A stretch of 32,059 nucleotides of DNA from Prochlorococcus sp. HOT208_60m_808M21 (lineage in GTDB: Bacteria; Cyanobacteriota; Cyanobacteriia; PCC-6307; Cyanobiaceae): contig MWOX01000152.1 in NCBI GenBank assembly GCA_002026005.1, forward strand, positions 1 to 32,059, read 5' to 3'. Under the pieces are notes generated by a model. The model ran no database searches and was not told the origin of the DNA. It saw only the letters and a list, made by a program, of their open reading frames with translations. Each line of letters opens with the position of its first letter. The first letter of the stretch is position 1. Shown in pieces: positions 7,785 through 17,023 of this stretch. The position numbers and the translations under genes were made by a program.

Positions 7785-8456
7785 TTAAATTTTATTTGGT
7801 AAATCTTTTTGGCTTGTGAGTATTCTATCGATTACTCCATAATCTAAGGCTTCTTGTGGGTTGAGATAACTCATCCTGTCAGAGTCTTTTGAGAGTTCTT
7901 CGATGGTCTTTCCAGTATTACGAGATAAAATCTCCAGCATTGATTTTTTATTTTTCAAAACTTCCTCAGCTCGTATTTGGATATCAGTTGCTTGGCCTCT
8001 TGCTCCGCTTATAGGTTGATGCAAAACAATAGAAGCATGCGGAAGAGCTGCTCTTTGTCCCTTAGTTCCAGATGAAAGGATAACTGCAGCAGTACCCATT
8101 GCTTGTCCAATACATATTGTATGTACTGGAGGCTTAATGTAGCTTATTGTATCGCAGATAGCGAAAGCTTCTGTTTCAAAACCAACTGCGTCACCTGTGT
8201 ACCAACTTGTCCCAGTTGAATTGATATAGAAATAGATTGGTTTTTCTGGATCCTCAAACTCTAAATAAAGAAGTTGAGCAATAATTAGCTCAGTAACATC
8301 CATTCCTAGTTGTCTTTTCGCATCATCATCTGAAAATAATGGTAAACCAAGATAAACAATTCGCTCTTTCAGTAAAAGAGAGGGGAGATCTGGGGGCGGG
8401 GTCCTCATAACGGTGTTTTCGCCGTAATAAGGAGCAGATACAGTCATTTGTATCAC
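7785..8456 (-). CDS. clpR: ClpR, catalytically inactive ClpP homologue
   Basis: Structural subunit of the cyanobacterial and plastid Clp core. 223 residues from the GTG at 8456; the ATG three codons in (8447) is an equally good start. Aligned with the ClpP next door, the catalytic Ser is replaced by Gly121 (CIGQAMGTAA instead of [10 protein letters not shown]). His146 is retained (VLHQP), and the Asp position holds Met195 (DSDRMSYL). An insertion with WYTGDAVGFETE sits in the first half, as is typical of ClpR. It forms an operon with clpP (24-base gap) and follows the PIN-TRAM gene by 31 bases. Confidence 0.94.
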   Translation of the reverse strand: MIQMTVSAPYYGENTVMRTPPPDLPSLLLKERIVYLGLPLFSDDDAKRQLGMDVTELIIAQLLYLEFEDPEKPIYFYINSTGTSWYTGDAVGFETEAFAICDTISYIKPPVHTICIGQAMGTAAVILSSGTKGQRAALPHASIVLHQPISGARGQATDIQIRAEEVLKNKKSMLEILSRNTGKTIEELSKDSDRMSYLNPQEALDYGVIDRILTSQKDLPNKI

Positions 8457-8487
8457 AAAATTAAGATTGAACTGATTCTAGCTAGAT

Positions 8488-9597
8488 TTAGCCCTGTGTC
8501 GCTGGTGATTTAAAAGATTTGTTTGACTCAGGATTATTTATTAGTTTTCCAAAGACCATTCTTCCAGTGGGAGTTTGTAATGCTCCTGTGATGACAATAT
8601 CTAATCTGCTTCCCACAAAATTCTTTGCCTCATCAATTACAACCATTGTGCCGTCATCTAAATATCCAATACCTTGCATTTTTTCTTTGCCTTCTCTCAC
8701 AATTTTTATATTAAGTGACTCTCCTGGTTGTACTTCTGGCCTTAAAGCAATAACCAAATCACTCAAATTCATAACTTTTAATTCTTTAACTTCAGCGATC
8801 TGCGAAAGATTATAATCAGCCGTAATTAAAGTTCCTGTCATGTCCTCAGTAATTTTAAGGAGTTTTTCATCTACCCCATTACCTTCATACTTTGTTGGGT
8901 TGATTACAAGTCTTCTCCCATATAAATCTCTTAATTCTTTTAATAACTTGAGCCCTCTTCTGCCTTTCGACCTTTTTTCATTACTGCTTGAGTCAGCTAA
9001 AGTTTGTAATTCGTCAATTACACTTTGAGCAACAATTAATTGCCCTTCCAATAATCCGCAACTTAATAGGCCATTGATTCTTCCATCAATAATTACACTG
9101 GTATCTAGAATTTTTGGACTTGCAGCAGGGAGGATACCTTCATTAACTAAATATGCATCAGTATTATTTGGATTAAATAATCTCAATAATGTCCTTCCAT
9201 GGGTATCTGCCAACTTATAACCAAGCACACCAAAGAAAATATTGCTTAATATGGCTGCTAAAGGTTTTGCGAAAAAAACTTCTCTAGGGAAGGGAATTAA
9301 TAGTATTGGAGCAAGTAGGAGATTCGCAACAAGTAATCCTAAAATTAATCCAACGGACCTACTTATTAATAAGTCCGTTGGCATTGTTCTTATTTGATCA
9401 AGAAACGTCTTTCTAAGTTGAAGAAATACAAAACCAGCTGCTAATCCTACAAAAAAACCAATTATTGCTAAAACAATTCTAAAACCTTCTACATTAGATA
9501 CCTGTTTGAGTATGTCTACTGGCAATAAATCAACACCAAGCCATCCTGAAGCAGCCCCAGACAATACAAATAAAATTAATACTAAGATATCTGACAT
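8488..9597 (-). CDS. PIN-TRAM domain integral membrane protein (YacL-like)
   Basis: 369 residues in three parts. Four or so membrane helices occupy residues 1-130. A PIN nuclease-like domain covers about 160-285, with acidic residues Asp165 (LDTSVIIDGR), Glu196, Asp243 and Asp261 (TADYNL). A TRAM RNA-binding domain lies at about 288-350 (PGESLNIKIVREGKE to VFGKLI). The architecture is that of the YacL family: a membrane-anchored putative RNase whose physiological target is unknown. The PIN acidic set looks complete, so nuclease activity is plausible. It is the first gene of a minus-strand run with clpR and clpP; the 96 bases upstream are shared with divergent hemW. Confidence 0.9.
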   Translation of the reverse strand: MSDILVLILFVLSGAASGWLGVDLLPVDILKQVSNVEGFRIVLAIIGFFVGLAAGFVFLQLRKTFLDQIRTMPTDLLISRSVGLILGLLVANLLLAPILLIPFPREVFFAKPLAAILSNIFFGVLGYKLADTHGRTLLRLFNPNNTDAYLVNEGILPAASPKILDTSVIIDGRINGLLSCGLLEGQLIVAQSVIDELQTLADSSSNEKRSKGRRGLKLLKELRDLYGRRLVINPTKYEGNGVDEKLLKITEDMTGTLITADYNLSQIAEVKELKVMNLSDLVIALRPEVQPGESLNIKIVREGKEKMQGIGYLDDGTMVVIDEAKNFVGSRLDIVITGALQTPTGRMVFGKLINNPESNKSFKSPATQG

Positions 9598-9693
9598 ATC
9601 TATAATCTACTAGGATTTATTAATTGAGTAAATAAGGATCTTATTTTTTTCAATCCTTAATACGTTTTTGGAGCTTAAAAATGAATTTATATT

Positions 9694-10917
9694 ATGAATA
9701 AGTTTCCAAGAAGTGCTTATGTGCACATTCCTTTTTGCCACAGAAGGTGTTTTTATTGTGATTTTGCAGTTATTCCATTAGGAAACAAAGTTGAAACTTT
9801 AAAAGGTTATGGAAGCAAAACTGTTCAAGAATATTTGCAATTTTTATATAAAGAAATATTGTCAATTAAGCATAAATCACCTCTATCGACAATTTATATA
9901 GGAGGTGGCACTCCATCTATTTTAGATCCAACGCAAATCAAAGAATTAATTGATCTTTTTAGAGAAAATTATGGAATTGACTATGGTGCTGAAATTACTA
10001 TGGAGGTTGATCCAGCAAGTTTTACTCAAGTTGATCTGTTTGGATTCATAAATGCTGGGATAAATAGATTTAGTCTTGGAGTACAAAGTTTTAATAATCA
10101 GATACTTCAAAAGTCGGGAAGGCGGCATTTGAAAGAAGATGCAGAGAAATCTTGTTTATGGTTGAAGAGAGAATATGATTCTGGGTTAATAAAAAGTTGG
10201 AGTTTAGACTTAATTCAAAACTTGCCACTAAGTGGATTTAAAGAATGGCAAGATGACTTAAAAAAAGCAATTTCATTTTCACCACCTCATCTATCTATTT
10301 ACGATTTAAATATTGAAAATGGCACTGTTTTTAAAAAATTAATTAATTTAGGCAAATTAAAACTCCCAAGTGATGAAGAAGCTTTTAGGAATAGTGAATT
10401 AACCCATTTAATTTTAAAAAACTCAGGGTATTCAAGATATGAAATCTCAAACTATTGCCTTCCGCGACATCAGTCGAGACATAATAGGGTTTATTGGAGT
10501 GGTTTAGGCTGGTGGAGTTTCGGTCAAGGTTCCACTAGTTCACCTTGGGGGGAAAAGTTTACTCGACCAAGAGTTAGTAAAGAATATAAAGAATGGGTAA
10601 CTAGACAAGACGAATTTAATTTAGATTCATCCCTAACTAATAAGGAGTTTGTTTATATAGAACTTGATGAGAAAATAATGTTGGGATTAAGACTTAAAGA
10701 GGGTGTAGATATCAAAGAAGTGTTTAAAGAACAAAACTGGGAAAACAAAAAATGTGAAAGCAACTTCAGTAAATTGGTTGAAGAATGGGAAAGATTTCTT
10801 GAAAGTGGACTACTAGTAAGAAAGGGGAATAGATTCTTTTTAAGTGAGCCTAATGGCATGGAACTTAGTAATCAAGTTCTTGTTTCTATGTTTAAGTGGT
10901 GGGATGAGATTAACTAA
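9694..10917 (+). CDS. hemW: HemW-like radical SAM protein (heme chaperone family)
   Basis: Oxygen-independent coproporphyrinogen oxidase-like protein; the shorter HemW branch binds heme and acts as a heme chaperone rather than as the true HemN oxidase. 407 residues. The radical SAM cluster motif is Cys15-x3-Cys19-x2-Cys22 followed by D-F (HIPFCHRRCFYCDF), lacking the extra Cys typical of HemN. The GGGTPS SAM-binding motif and SLGVQSFN follow. ATG start. Its stop overlaps the end of convergent panB by eight bases. Often misnamed HemN; the short motif and length favour HemW. Confidence 0.88.
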   Translation: MNKFPRSAYVHIPFCHRRCFYCDFAVIPLGNKVETLKGYGSKTVQEYLQFLYKEILSIKHKSPLSTIYIGGGTPSILDPTQIKELIDLFRENYGIDYGAEITMEVDPASFTQVDLFGFINAGINRFSLGVQSFNNQILQKSGRRHLKEDAEKSCLWLKREYDSGLIKSWSLDLIQNLPLSGFKEWQDDLKKAISFSPPHLSIYDLNIENGTVFKKLINLGKLKLPSDEEAFRNSELTHLILKNSGYSRYEISNYCLPRHQSRHNRVYWSGLGWWSFGQGSTSSPWGEKFTRPRVSKEYKEWVTRQDEFNLDSSLTNKEFVYIELDEKIMLGLRLKEGVDIKEVFKEQNWENKKCESNFSKLVEEWERFLESGLLVRKGNRFFLSEPNGMELSNQVLVSMFKWWDEIN

Positions 10918-11683
10918 GTCTTTCAGAGTCTACCCATTCTTTTAATTTATCTTTGAATAATTTCTTTCCTTGGATAATTGGTTGGCAAAATGGGGGTTGA
11001 TCATCATTAAGGCCTAACAAATCTGCAGTAACTCTTACTTGCCCATCGCAATAATTACCTGCGCCGATACCTATTGTGGGAATTGTTAAAGAATTTTGTA
11101 TTTCCTTGGCGAGCAAATCAGGAATATGTTCAAGAACTATTGAAAAACATCCTAATTGTTCAAGAATTAAAGCCTCTTTCTTGATTTTTTCTTGGCTTGC
11201 TAAGCTTTCTCCTTGTTTTTTAAATCCAATATTTAGATAGCTTTGTGGAGTAAGACCTATATGACCCATAACAGGGATTCCCATTCTTATTAATCTAGAA
11301 ATAACTTTTTGTATTTCTGGTTCAGCTCCTTCTACCTTTACAGCTTTTGCATAAGTACTCTGAATGATTTTCCCTGCATACTCAACAGCTTTATCCTCAC
11401 CACATTGGTAAGTCAGAAAAGGCATATCTGAAACGACCAAAGGCTGTTCCTCAATTTTCTTTTTAAATCCTCTTGAAACAGCATTAGTATGATAAATTAT
11501 GTTTTCTAAAGTTATTGGCAACGTCGATTTGTATCCTAAGCAGACCATTGCCAATGAATCTCCTACTAGTATGAGATCAACATTTGCTTGTTCTGCAATA
11601 GATCCTGATATGGAGTCCCATGCAGTTAGTGCAATGATTTTGCGAGACTTTTTTTTATAATTAACCAGTTCTGAAGGTAACAT
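10910..11683 (-). CDS. panB: 3-methyl-2-oxobutanoate hydroxymethyltransferase
   Basis: First committed step of pantothenate/CoA synthesis: transfers a hydroxymethyl group from 5,10-methylene-THF to alpha-ketoisovalerate. 257 residues, usual length. Mg ligands Asp42 (VGDSLA) and Asp86 (SDMPF), and catalytic Glu185 (IVLEHIP); IPTIGIGAG follows. Its substrate comes from the valine pathway in which ilvC, also in this window, takes part. ATG start; divergent from the SRP RNA gene. Confidence 0.96.
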   Translation of the reverse strand: MLPSELVNYKKKSRKIIALTAWDSISGSIAEQANVDLILVGDSLAMVCLGYKSTLPITLENIIYHTNAVSRGFKKKIEEQPLVVSDMPFLTYQCGEDKAVEYAGKIIQSTYAKAVKVEGAEPEIQKVISRLIRMGIPVMGHIGLTPQSYLNIGFKKQGESLASQEKIKKEALILEQLGCFSIVLEHIPDLLAKEIQNSLTIPTIGIGAGNYCDGQVRVTADLLGLNDDQPPFCQPIIQGKKLFKDKLKEWVDSERLS

Positions 11684-11718
11684 AATAAATTTATGTATCT
11701 TTTTTAATCAAGAATTGC

Positions 11719-11724
11719 TAATAT
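11719..11724 (+). promoter_or_regulatory. Extended -10 promoter element of the SRP RNA gene
   Basis: TGC-TAATAT, an extended -10 box, ends seven bases before the first base of the SRP RNA. Position and sequence fit well; no consensus -35 is evident. Confidence 0.55.
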
Positions 11725-11730
11725 TATTTT

Positions 11731-11824
11731 GACTCGGCCTTTCGCGGTTTTAACGCCTAAACCTGGTCAGGACCGGAAGGTAGCAGCCACAAGGGATGCT
11801 TGAGGCAGGCGAGATAACCGAGTC
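11731..11824 (+). ncRNA. ffs: Signal recognition particle RNA (4.5S type)
   Basis: Contains the hallmark apical domain of SRP RNA, ACCTGGTCAGGACCGGAAGG followed by TAGCAGCCA, the Ffh-binding asymmetric and symmetric loops with their conserved GGAA/AGCAG pairing. The ends pair as GACTCGG (11731-11737) with CCGAGTC (11818-11824), fixing both boundaries at about 94 bases. It guides membrane protein targeting with Ffh. Convergent with ftsZ, whose stop is 16 bases away. Confidence 0.95.
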
Positions 11825-11839
11825 ACTCTATTTTACCTT

Positions 11840-12955
11840 TTAACCTATATCTTTTTTATTTTGCCTTAATCTCAAAAACTCAGGAATACTAGCTCCTGAT
11901 TCTTTATTGTCGGAATAATTATATAAGGGTTGATTAGATAATCTATTTTTTATTCTTTGCTGGTTTAATGGTTGGGTTGTTTCAAATCCTGTAGCAATTA
12001 CAGTAACTTGTATCTCCCCTTCCATTGCTTCATCGACCACTGCACCAACAATAATATTCGCTTCTTGATCAACAACATCATAGATAATTTCAGATGCAGA
12101 GGTCATGTCTTCTAAAGTCATGTCCTTGCCTCCAGTAATATTTATAACGCAGCCTTTAGCTCCATCAATTCTTGCTGCTTCTAATAAAGGACTATTCATT
12201 GCTGCTTGTGCTGCCTCAATAGCTCTAGATCTTCCTGAACCTATACCTATTCCGAGAAGTGCAGTGCCAGCTTCCGTCATAACTGATCTAACGTCTGCAA
12301 AATCGACATTAACTAATCCTGGGCAAGTAATTATGTCACTAATGCCTTTGACTCCCATTCTTAGAACATCATCAGCATTCCTAAATGCTTCTTGAAGAGG
12401 AGCTCCTGCGATAACGTCTTTTAAACGGTCATTTGGAATAACTATCAGAGTATCAACGTTTTCAGCTAGTCTTGCGATCCCCTCCTCTGCTTGACGCATT
12501 CTTCTTTTCCCTTCAAAAGAAAATGGTTTGGTTACTATACCTACTGTTAAAGCCCCACTTTGTTTGGCTACTTCTGCGACAACTGGTGCTGCTCCAGTAC
12601 CAGTTCCGCCGCCCATTCCAGCAGCTATAAAAACTAGATCAGATCCCTCTAAAGCTTGTTGAAGCTCTTCTTTGGATTCTTCGGCAGCTTTTTGCCCAAT
12701 ACTTGGATTTCCTCCAGCACCTAAACCTCTAGTGAGGTTTTGTCCAAGTTGAACTCTACTCTCTGCAGATGATTGTAGTAGGGCTTGTGCATCGGTATTC
12801 AGGACTCTAAATGAAACACCTTCTAAATCACTATTTATCATTCTATTGACTGCATTACTGCCGCCACCACCTACACCAATAACTTCTATTTTGGCGCTTT
12901 GGCTTGGAAGGATTTCTCTTGATTGATCAAAGTTTGGATTGTTACCGAAGCTCAT
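11840..12955 (-). CDS. ftsZ: Cell division GTPase FtsZ
   Basis: Tubulin homologue that forms the Z ring. 371 residues. Nucleotide loop [11 protein letters not shown] begins at residue 27; tubulin signature GGGTGTG at 115-121; synergy (T7) loop NVDFAD at 216-221. The variable linker is short, and the C-terminal peptide [12 protein letters not shown], which docks partners, is present. ATG start with a weak AAGAG just before it. A 178-base spacer separates it from ftsQ upstream, enough for a separate promoter, which is usual for ftsZ. Confidence 0.98.
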   Translation of the reverse strand: MSFGNNPNFDQSREILPSQSAKIEVIGVGGGGSNAVNRMINSDLEGVSFRVLNTDAQALLQSSAESRVQLGQNLTRGLGAGGNPSIGQKAAEESKEELQQALEGSDLVFIAAGMGGGTGTGAAPVVAEVAKQSGALTVGIVTKPFSFEGKRRMRQAEEGIARLAENVDTLIVIPNDRLKDVIAGAPLQEAFRNADDVLRMGVKGISDIITCPGLVNVDFADVRSVMTEAGTALLGIGIGSGRSRAIEAAQAAMNSPLLEAARIDGAKGCVINITGGKDMTLEDMTSASEIIYDVVDQEANIIVGAVVDEAMEGEIQVTVIATGFETTQPLNQQRIKNRLSNQPLYNYSDNKESGASIPEFLRLRQNKKDIG

Positions 12956-12971
12956 CTCTTAATAGGAATCT

Positions 12972-12983
12972 AATACTAGTATT
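12972..12983. promoter_or_regulatory. 12-base perfect palindrome in the ftsZ leader
   Basis: AATACTAGTATT is self-complementary and lies 17 bases upstream of the ftsZ start codon. It could be an operator or a hairpin near the ribosome binding site. Chance occurrence is possible in this base composition. Confidence 0.25.
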
Positions 12984-13133
12984 GGGTGCATTATGAACTT
13001 ACTGAGCTCATCTGTAGGAATTTGTTGAGGAAAATCCTAAAAATATTTATTTATAAAATATTTTGTTTGAATGCAAAACCCATATCAACACTACAATAAT
13101 TAAAAAAAATTACTCAGAATCCTTTTTTAAATA

Positions 13134-13859
13134 TTAGGGTTTGAACACTTTTATTTTTGGTTTATCTGGATTAGTAAGATCAATATTATCTATTTTCTTT
13201 GAAAAGCTCTTTTTCTTAAATTCATTTTTAAGATTTTTGATTATTTGGAGTTGATAGTTGATTAAATTTGGCTTAAATCCTAAGAATATCGTTTTTAAAT
13301 CTTCTTCCTCAACAGTTAGAAAACCATCGGTTGAGAAAGTTATTTTAACTATTTCTAATTCATAATTCTCTATATCGATAAAAATTTCAGATAATATTTT
13401 CTTAAATTTTTCTTTCCATCCAAAAACTTGTATTGTTAATTTATTCAAATTTTTTTCATCTATATTTTGTTTATTTATAAAAATTCCCTCTTTATCAATG
13501 AAGCCTAATATTTTTTCGTCGTTTAATATTCTCTCACCGTAAGCTATTGGAATTCTTGAAGTAATATAAACTTTTAAACCAAAAGGAAATAATGCTCTGT
13601 TTACCGAAACATTTTTAAGAGATAAATTTTGTTTTAACTCTTTTTCTAACAAATTAGTTTCAATAAAAATTAATCGAATGGGTAAATTTAAAGATGTATT
13701 TTTTACCAAATCATTCTGCGAAAATAATTCACTTCCAAAAATCCTAATGTCCTGAGTACCAACTTTTTGGAGAGTTTTTATGCTTAATAAGCTTGTTAAA
13801 AATAAAAATAAAATTAGAAAAAAAAAGCTTCTATTTTTGATCCCTTTTTGGTTTTTCAC
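13134..13859 (-). CDS. ftsQ: Cell division protein FtsQ
   Basis: Single-pass divisome protein that links early and late division proteins. 241 residues: a short basic cytoplasmic tail, one membrane helix (about 11-28), a POTRA domain (about 35-100, beginning IRIFGSELFSQNDLVKN), then the FtsQ domain. Sequence is divergent, as usual for FtsQ. The start is GTG at 13859, overlapping the stop of the upstream gene by four bases, so the two are probably translationally coupled. Position between ddl and ftsZ supports the call. Confidence 0.88.
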   Translation of the reverse strand: MKNQKGIKNRSFFFLILFLFLTSLLSIKTLQKVGTQDIRIFGSELFSQNDLVKNTSLNLPIRLIFIETNLLEKELKQNLSLKNVSVNRALFPFGLKVYITSRIPIAYGERILNDEKILGFIDKEGIFINKQNIDEKNLNKLTIQVFGWKEKFKKILSEIFIDIENYELEIVKITFSTDGFLTVEEEDLKTIFLGFKPNLINYQLQIIKNLKNEFKKKSFSKKIDNIDLTNPDKPKIKVFKP

Positions 13860-14266
13860 AAATCACATCGAGCTTTTTCCATCAGTTGATCCATCCATTT
13901 TCTCGCTTGCTCTGCATCTGAAAATGGTACATCCATCTCTTTCCCATCCCCTACTAATCTCAACCTGCACTTACCTTGAGATTCACTTGTTAGAGGAGCT
14001 TCTCCTGAAGTTAGTGCCATTAATTCAACTAATTCCAGCTTCTTGATTATAAAACAATCTTTTTCTTCAAATTTACCAGCTTCAAATGCACTCCACTTTA
14101 ACTCCCCATCTTTTAAGGACGCTGCACCTGAACTATCTAACTTGCACAGTTCAGAATCACTCGCCCAACTTCTAAAAAGATTTTGCCTTCTTCTTTCTAA
14201 CCATCCAAGTGCAGTTAATAAAATGAAGATTAAAAGTAATGGTAACCAAAGTAGTCCATGCAACAT
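13856..14266 (-). CDS. Membrane-anchored protein of unknown function in the ddl-ftsQ-ftsZ cluster
   Basis: 136 residues with no name I can give. Residues 4-22 form a membrane helix (GLLWLPLLLIFILLTALGW), followed by ERRR, which marks the cytoplasmic side, so the soluble part probably faces the cytoplasm. The rest (about 35-134) reads as a series of short beta strands ending in an amphipathic helix (SDAEQARKWMDQLMEKARC), a pattern resembling PH-like domains; this is inference from the pattern only. Two-sided coupling: it starts ten bases after ddl and overlaps ftsQ by four bases. A role in division or wall assembly is suggested by context only. Confidence 0.75.
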   Translation of the reverse strand: MLHGLLWLPLLLIFILLTALGWLERRRQNLFRSWASDSELCKLDSSGAASLKDGELKWSAFEAGKFEEKDCFIIKKLELVELMALTSGEAPLTSESQGKCRLRLVGDGKEMDVPFSDAEQARKWMDQLMEKARCDL

Positions 14267-14276
14267 TTGATTTAAA

Positions 14277-15344
14277 TTACAAATCTAAAGATATTTCTAC
14301 CAGTTTAGCCACAAGTTGTTCAATTTTTAAACCTGAAGCTTCCCAAAGCATTGGAAACATACTGTTTTTTGTAAAACCAGGAATTGTATTTATTTCATTT
14401 AGCAAAATTTTATTTGAAGATTTTTCTAAAAAGAAATCTACTCTTGCAAAACCGAAGATATTTAGTGCTCTACAACTTTTAATAGCAATGTCTTTAATTT
14501 CTTTTGTAATTTTAGAATCTATTTCGGCTGGGATAATTATTTTATTATTTGAGTGATATTTTGAATCGTAATCGTACCAATCACTTTCGTAATTTACCTC
14601 GCCTATTTCAGAGGTTAATAGTTCTGAATTCCCAATTATTCCGCATTCAATCTCCCTTACCTCTAAACCTTCCTCTATCAAGATTCTTGGATCTATTCCC
14701 TGAGCCTTTTCTAGTGCTTGTGATATTTCTGATTCATTTATGACTTTAGAGATACCAAGAGATGACCCAGAGTTCGATGGTTTAACAAAAACAGGAAAAT
14801 TTAATTTTTTTAAAATTTTATTAATTATTTTATTTTTTACTTCCTTATCGTTGAGATCTTCATTTTGAAAAACTAGATAATTAACTTGTGGAAGTTTAAG
14901 ATTTGAGAAAATTGTTTTCATCAATATTTTATCCATTCCAAGTGCAGAGCCAATAATTCCACATCCGACTAAAGGTTTCTTTGTGAATTTAAGTAAGCCA
15001 TGAATTGATCCGTCTTCACCATTAAATCCATGTAAAAGTGGAAACCAAACATCAACATTTTGAAATTCAATTCCTTCAAGGAAGTTAATTTTTTTTTCAT
15101 TAAAAATTCCTTGTTTTTTTGTCTTATTGTTTTCAATTTCACCAATTAGGATTTTTTCTGAACTATCACTATCAAGCCAATCTCCATATTTATTTATGTA
15201 AAAGGCATTAACTGTAAAGCGTTCTTTGTTTATTTCTGAATTAAATGCTTGATAAACTGTTTTCGCAGATGATATGGATACTTCATGTTCATTGGAATTT
15301 CCGCCAAATATTAAGCCAATACATTTTTTCTTACCCCCGATCAT
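14277..15344 (-). CDS. ddl: D-alanine--D-alanine ligase
   Basis: ATP-grasp enzyme making the D-Ala-D-Ala dipeptide for peptidoglycan. 355 residues. Motifs in order: GGNSNEHEVS at 14-23, FVKPSNSGSSLG at 186-197 (ATP loop), YDYDSKY at 257-263 (omega loop with Tyr, expected for D-Ala specificity rather than D-lactate), RVDFF at 301-305 and LNEINTIPGFT at 315-325 (Mg and substrate binding). ATG start, 11 bases after miaB and ten bases before the next gene, so it lies within an operon. Confidence 0.97.
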   Translation of the reverse strand: MIGGKKKCIGLIFGGNSNEHEVSISSAKTVYQAFNSEINKERFTVNAFYINKYGDWLDSDSSEKILIGEIENNKTKKQGIFNEKKINFLEGIEFQNVDVWFPLLHGFNGEDGSIHGLLKFTKKPLVGCGIIGSALGMDKILMKTIFSNLKLPQVNYLVFQNEDLNDKEVKNKIINKILKKLNFPVFVKPSNSGSSLGISKVINESEISQALEKAQGIDPRILIEEGLEVREIECGIIGNSELLTSEIGEVNYESDWYDYDSKYHSNNKIIIPAEIDSKITKEIKDIAIKSCRALNIFGFARVDFFLEKSSNKILLNEINTIPGFTKNSMFPMLWEASGLKIEQLVAKLVEISLDL

Positions 15345-15355
15345 TTAGAAAAAAA

Positions 15356-16750
15356 TCATAAATAAAGTTCGCCTGTTAGAGAAAAAGGTCTAGCTTCATT
15401 TATTTTGACATCTATCTCATCTCCCAATGAAAAATTAAAGTTAATGTTTTTTGGGATCTCTACAAAAGTTAATCTATTTGTTCTAGTTCTACCCATAATT
15501 TGCGAGGAATTTTTTGGATTTGAACCCTCAATTAAAACGCTTTCGATATTGTTGATATATCTTTGATTTCTACTCCTTGCAGTTTTCTCGACCAAATCAT
15601 TAATTTCCTGCAATCTAGCTTTTTTTACCTCTTCCGAAAGTTGATTCGACCAAACTGCTGCAGGCGTATTTGGTCTTGGAGAATATGCTGCCGTATTTAC
15701 TTGATCAAAACCAATTTCTGATATTAGCTTTAATGTATCTTGATATTGTTGTTCGGTTTCTCCTGGGAAAGCAACTATTGCGTCGGCAGTGATTGATGCA
15801 TCTGGCATTAATGACCTTATATTCTCGATAATATTTTTATACTTTTTAATAGAATATCCTCTTGACATTTGTTTTAAGATTTCATCATTTCCACTTTGGA
15901 AGGGAATATGGAAATGTTCACAGACTTTATCAAGTTCATAACAAGCTTGAATCAACCTTTTTGAAAAATATCTTGGATGACTAGTAGCAAATCTTATTCT
16001 GCGAATTCCTTTAACATCATGAATATAATACAAAAGATCAGTAAGTGTATTTTCTTTTCTTCCCTCTTTTGTAGTTCCTGGAAGGTCTCTACCATAAGCA
16101 TCAATGTTCTGACCCAAAAGAGTAATTTCTTTAAAATTATCATCAGCTAATTTTTGGATCTCACTTTTTATCGCATTTGGATATCTTGATTGCTCTTTTC
16201 CTCTTACAGAGGGGACTACACAATATGAACATCTTTCATTACATCCATAAATGATATTCACCCAGCCACAAATAGAGCTTTCTCTTCTGGCACTTGTTAT
16301 GTCTTCAGAAATGAAGGTTTCTTCTGTGGCAGCAACTTGATTTCCTAAATCAACTTTCCCCAAAAGATTCTCAAGATTATTTACGTGTTGGGGTCCCATA
16401 ACCAGATCAAGTTCTGGGACTCTCCTTAATAAGGACTCTCCCTCTTGCTGCGCAAGGCAACCTGCAACAACAAGTTTTAAGTTAGGTATTTTGTGCTTTC
16501 TTTTTGCTTGTCTTCCTAAAAAGCTATAAACTTTTTGCTCCGCATTATCTCTGATTGTGCATGTATTATACAAGACTAAATCGGCATTTAATTCATTATC
16601 TGCTCTGGTGTATCCCATTTTCTCTAATGTCCCAGCCATTCTCTCAGAATCAGCCTTGTTCATTTGGCATCCAAATGTGGTTATCCAATAACTGCCAGTA
16701 GTTGAATTCTTTTGAGATTTTTTTTCGTCTGATTTTGTTTTTATTAGCAC
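15356..16750 (-). CDS. miaB: tRNA-2-methylthio-N6-dimethylallyladenosine synthase MiaB
   Basis: Radical SAM methylthiotransferase acting on A37 of tRNAs that read UNN codons. 464 residues. The N-terminal MTTase domain has auxiliary cluster cysteines 28 (FGCQMN), 64 (NTCTIR) and 98 (AGCLAQ). The radical SAM motif is Cys170-x3-Cys174-x2-Cys177 ([13 protein letters not shown]). A C-terminal TRAM domain follows from about residue 395. GTG start at 16750. First gene of the ddl-ftsQ-ftsZ run on minus. Confidence 0.96.
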   Translation of the reverse strand: MLIKTKSDEKKSQKNSTTGSYWITTFGCQMNKADSERMAGTLEKMGYTRADNELNADLVLYNTCTIRDNAEQKVYSFLGRQAKRKHKIPNLKLVVAGCLAQQEGESLLRRVPELDLVMGPQHVNNLENLLGKVDLGNQVAATEETFISEDITSARRESSICGWVNIIYGCNERCSYCVVPSVRGKEQSRYPNAIKSEIQKLADDNFKEITLLGQNIDAYGRDLPGTTKEGRKENTLTDLLYYIHDVKGIRRIRFATSHPRYFSKRLIQACYELDKVCEHFHIPFQSGNDEILKQMSRGYSIKKYKNIIENIRSLMPDASITADAIVAFPGETEQQYQDTLKLISEIGFDQVNTAAYSPRPNTPAAVWSNQLSEEVKKARLQEINDLVEKTARSRNQRYINNIESVLIEGSNPKNSSQIMGRTRTNRLTFVEIPKNINFNFSLGDEIDVKINEARPFSLTGELYL

Positions 16751-16821
16751 TTTGCTAGGATTTTTTATGATTCTTTAATTTAAAATTACAAGTTAAATAT
16801 TTTTACTGCAATATTTTTGAG

Positions 16822-16895
16822 GGCGAGCGAGGGGATTCGAACCCCCGAATAGCGGCGCCACAAGCCGCTGCCTTAACCACTTGGCGACGCCCGCC
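16822..16895 (-). tRNA. tRNA-His (anticodon GTG)
   Basis: Complete cloverleaf. Acceptor GCGGGCG pairs with CGCTCGC (one G-T pair). The anticodon stem GCGGC/GCCGC encloses TTGTGGC, anticodon GTG. The T arm has TTCGAAT. The extra G-1 that marks His tRNA is encoded at 16895 and faces C73 at 16822. CCA is not encoded. Confidence 0.96.
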
Positions 16896-16961
16896 TCACA
16901 TTTATAAATTTAACAACTCGAGGGTAATTTTTCATAGTTATTTTTATCTTTTAGCGAAATT

Positions 16962-16980
16962 TGAATTATTTTCTAATTCA
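16962..16980. promoter_or_regulatory. Operator-like inverted repeat at the promoter of the amidohydrolase gene
   Basis: TGAATTA-N5-TAATTCA, perfect seven-base arms, 19 bases in total. It covers the place where a -35 element would lie relative to the -10 box at 16993, a classic repressor position. No known regulator motif was recognised. Confidence 0.4.
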
Positions 16981-16992
16981 GTAAAGTTTTCT

Positions 16993-16998
16993 TATGAT
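16993..16998 (+). promoter_or_regulatory. Probable -10 box of the amidohydrolase/FAD oxidase operon
   Basis: TATGAT, one base from consensus, 25 bases before the TTG start codon. It would give a leader of about 15-20 bases. Confidence 0.45.
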
Positions 16999-17023
16999 TT
17001 AAAATAAAAGAAAATTTAAAAAT

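Noticed and set aside
9694..10917. HemN coproporphyrinogen III dehydrogenase
   Set aside because: The cluster motif lacks the additional Cys of HemN and the length matches HemW.
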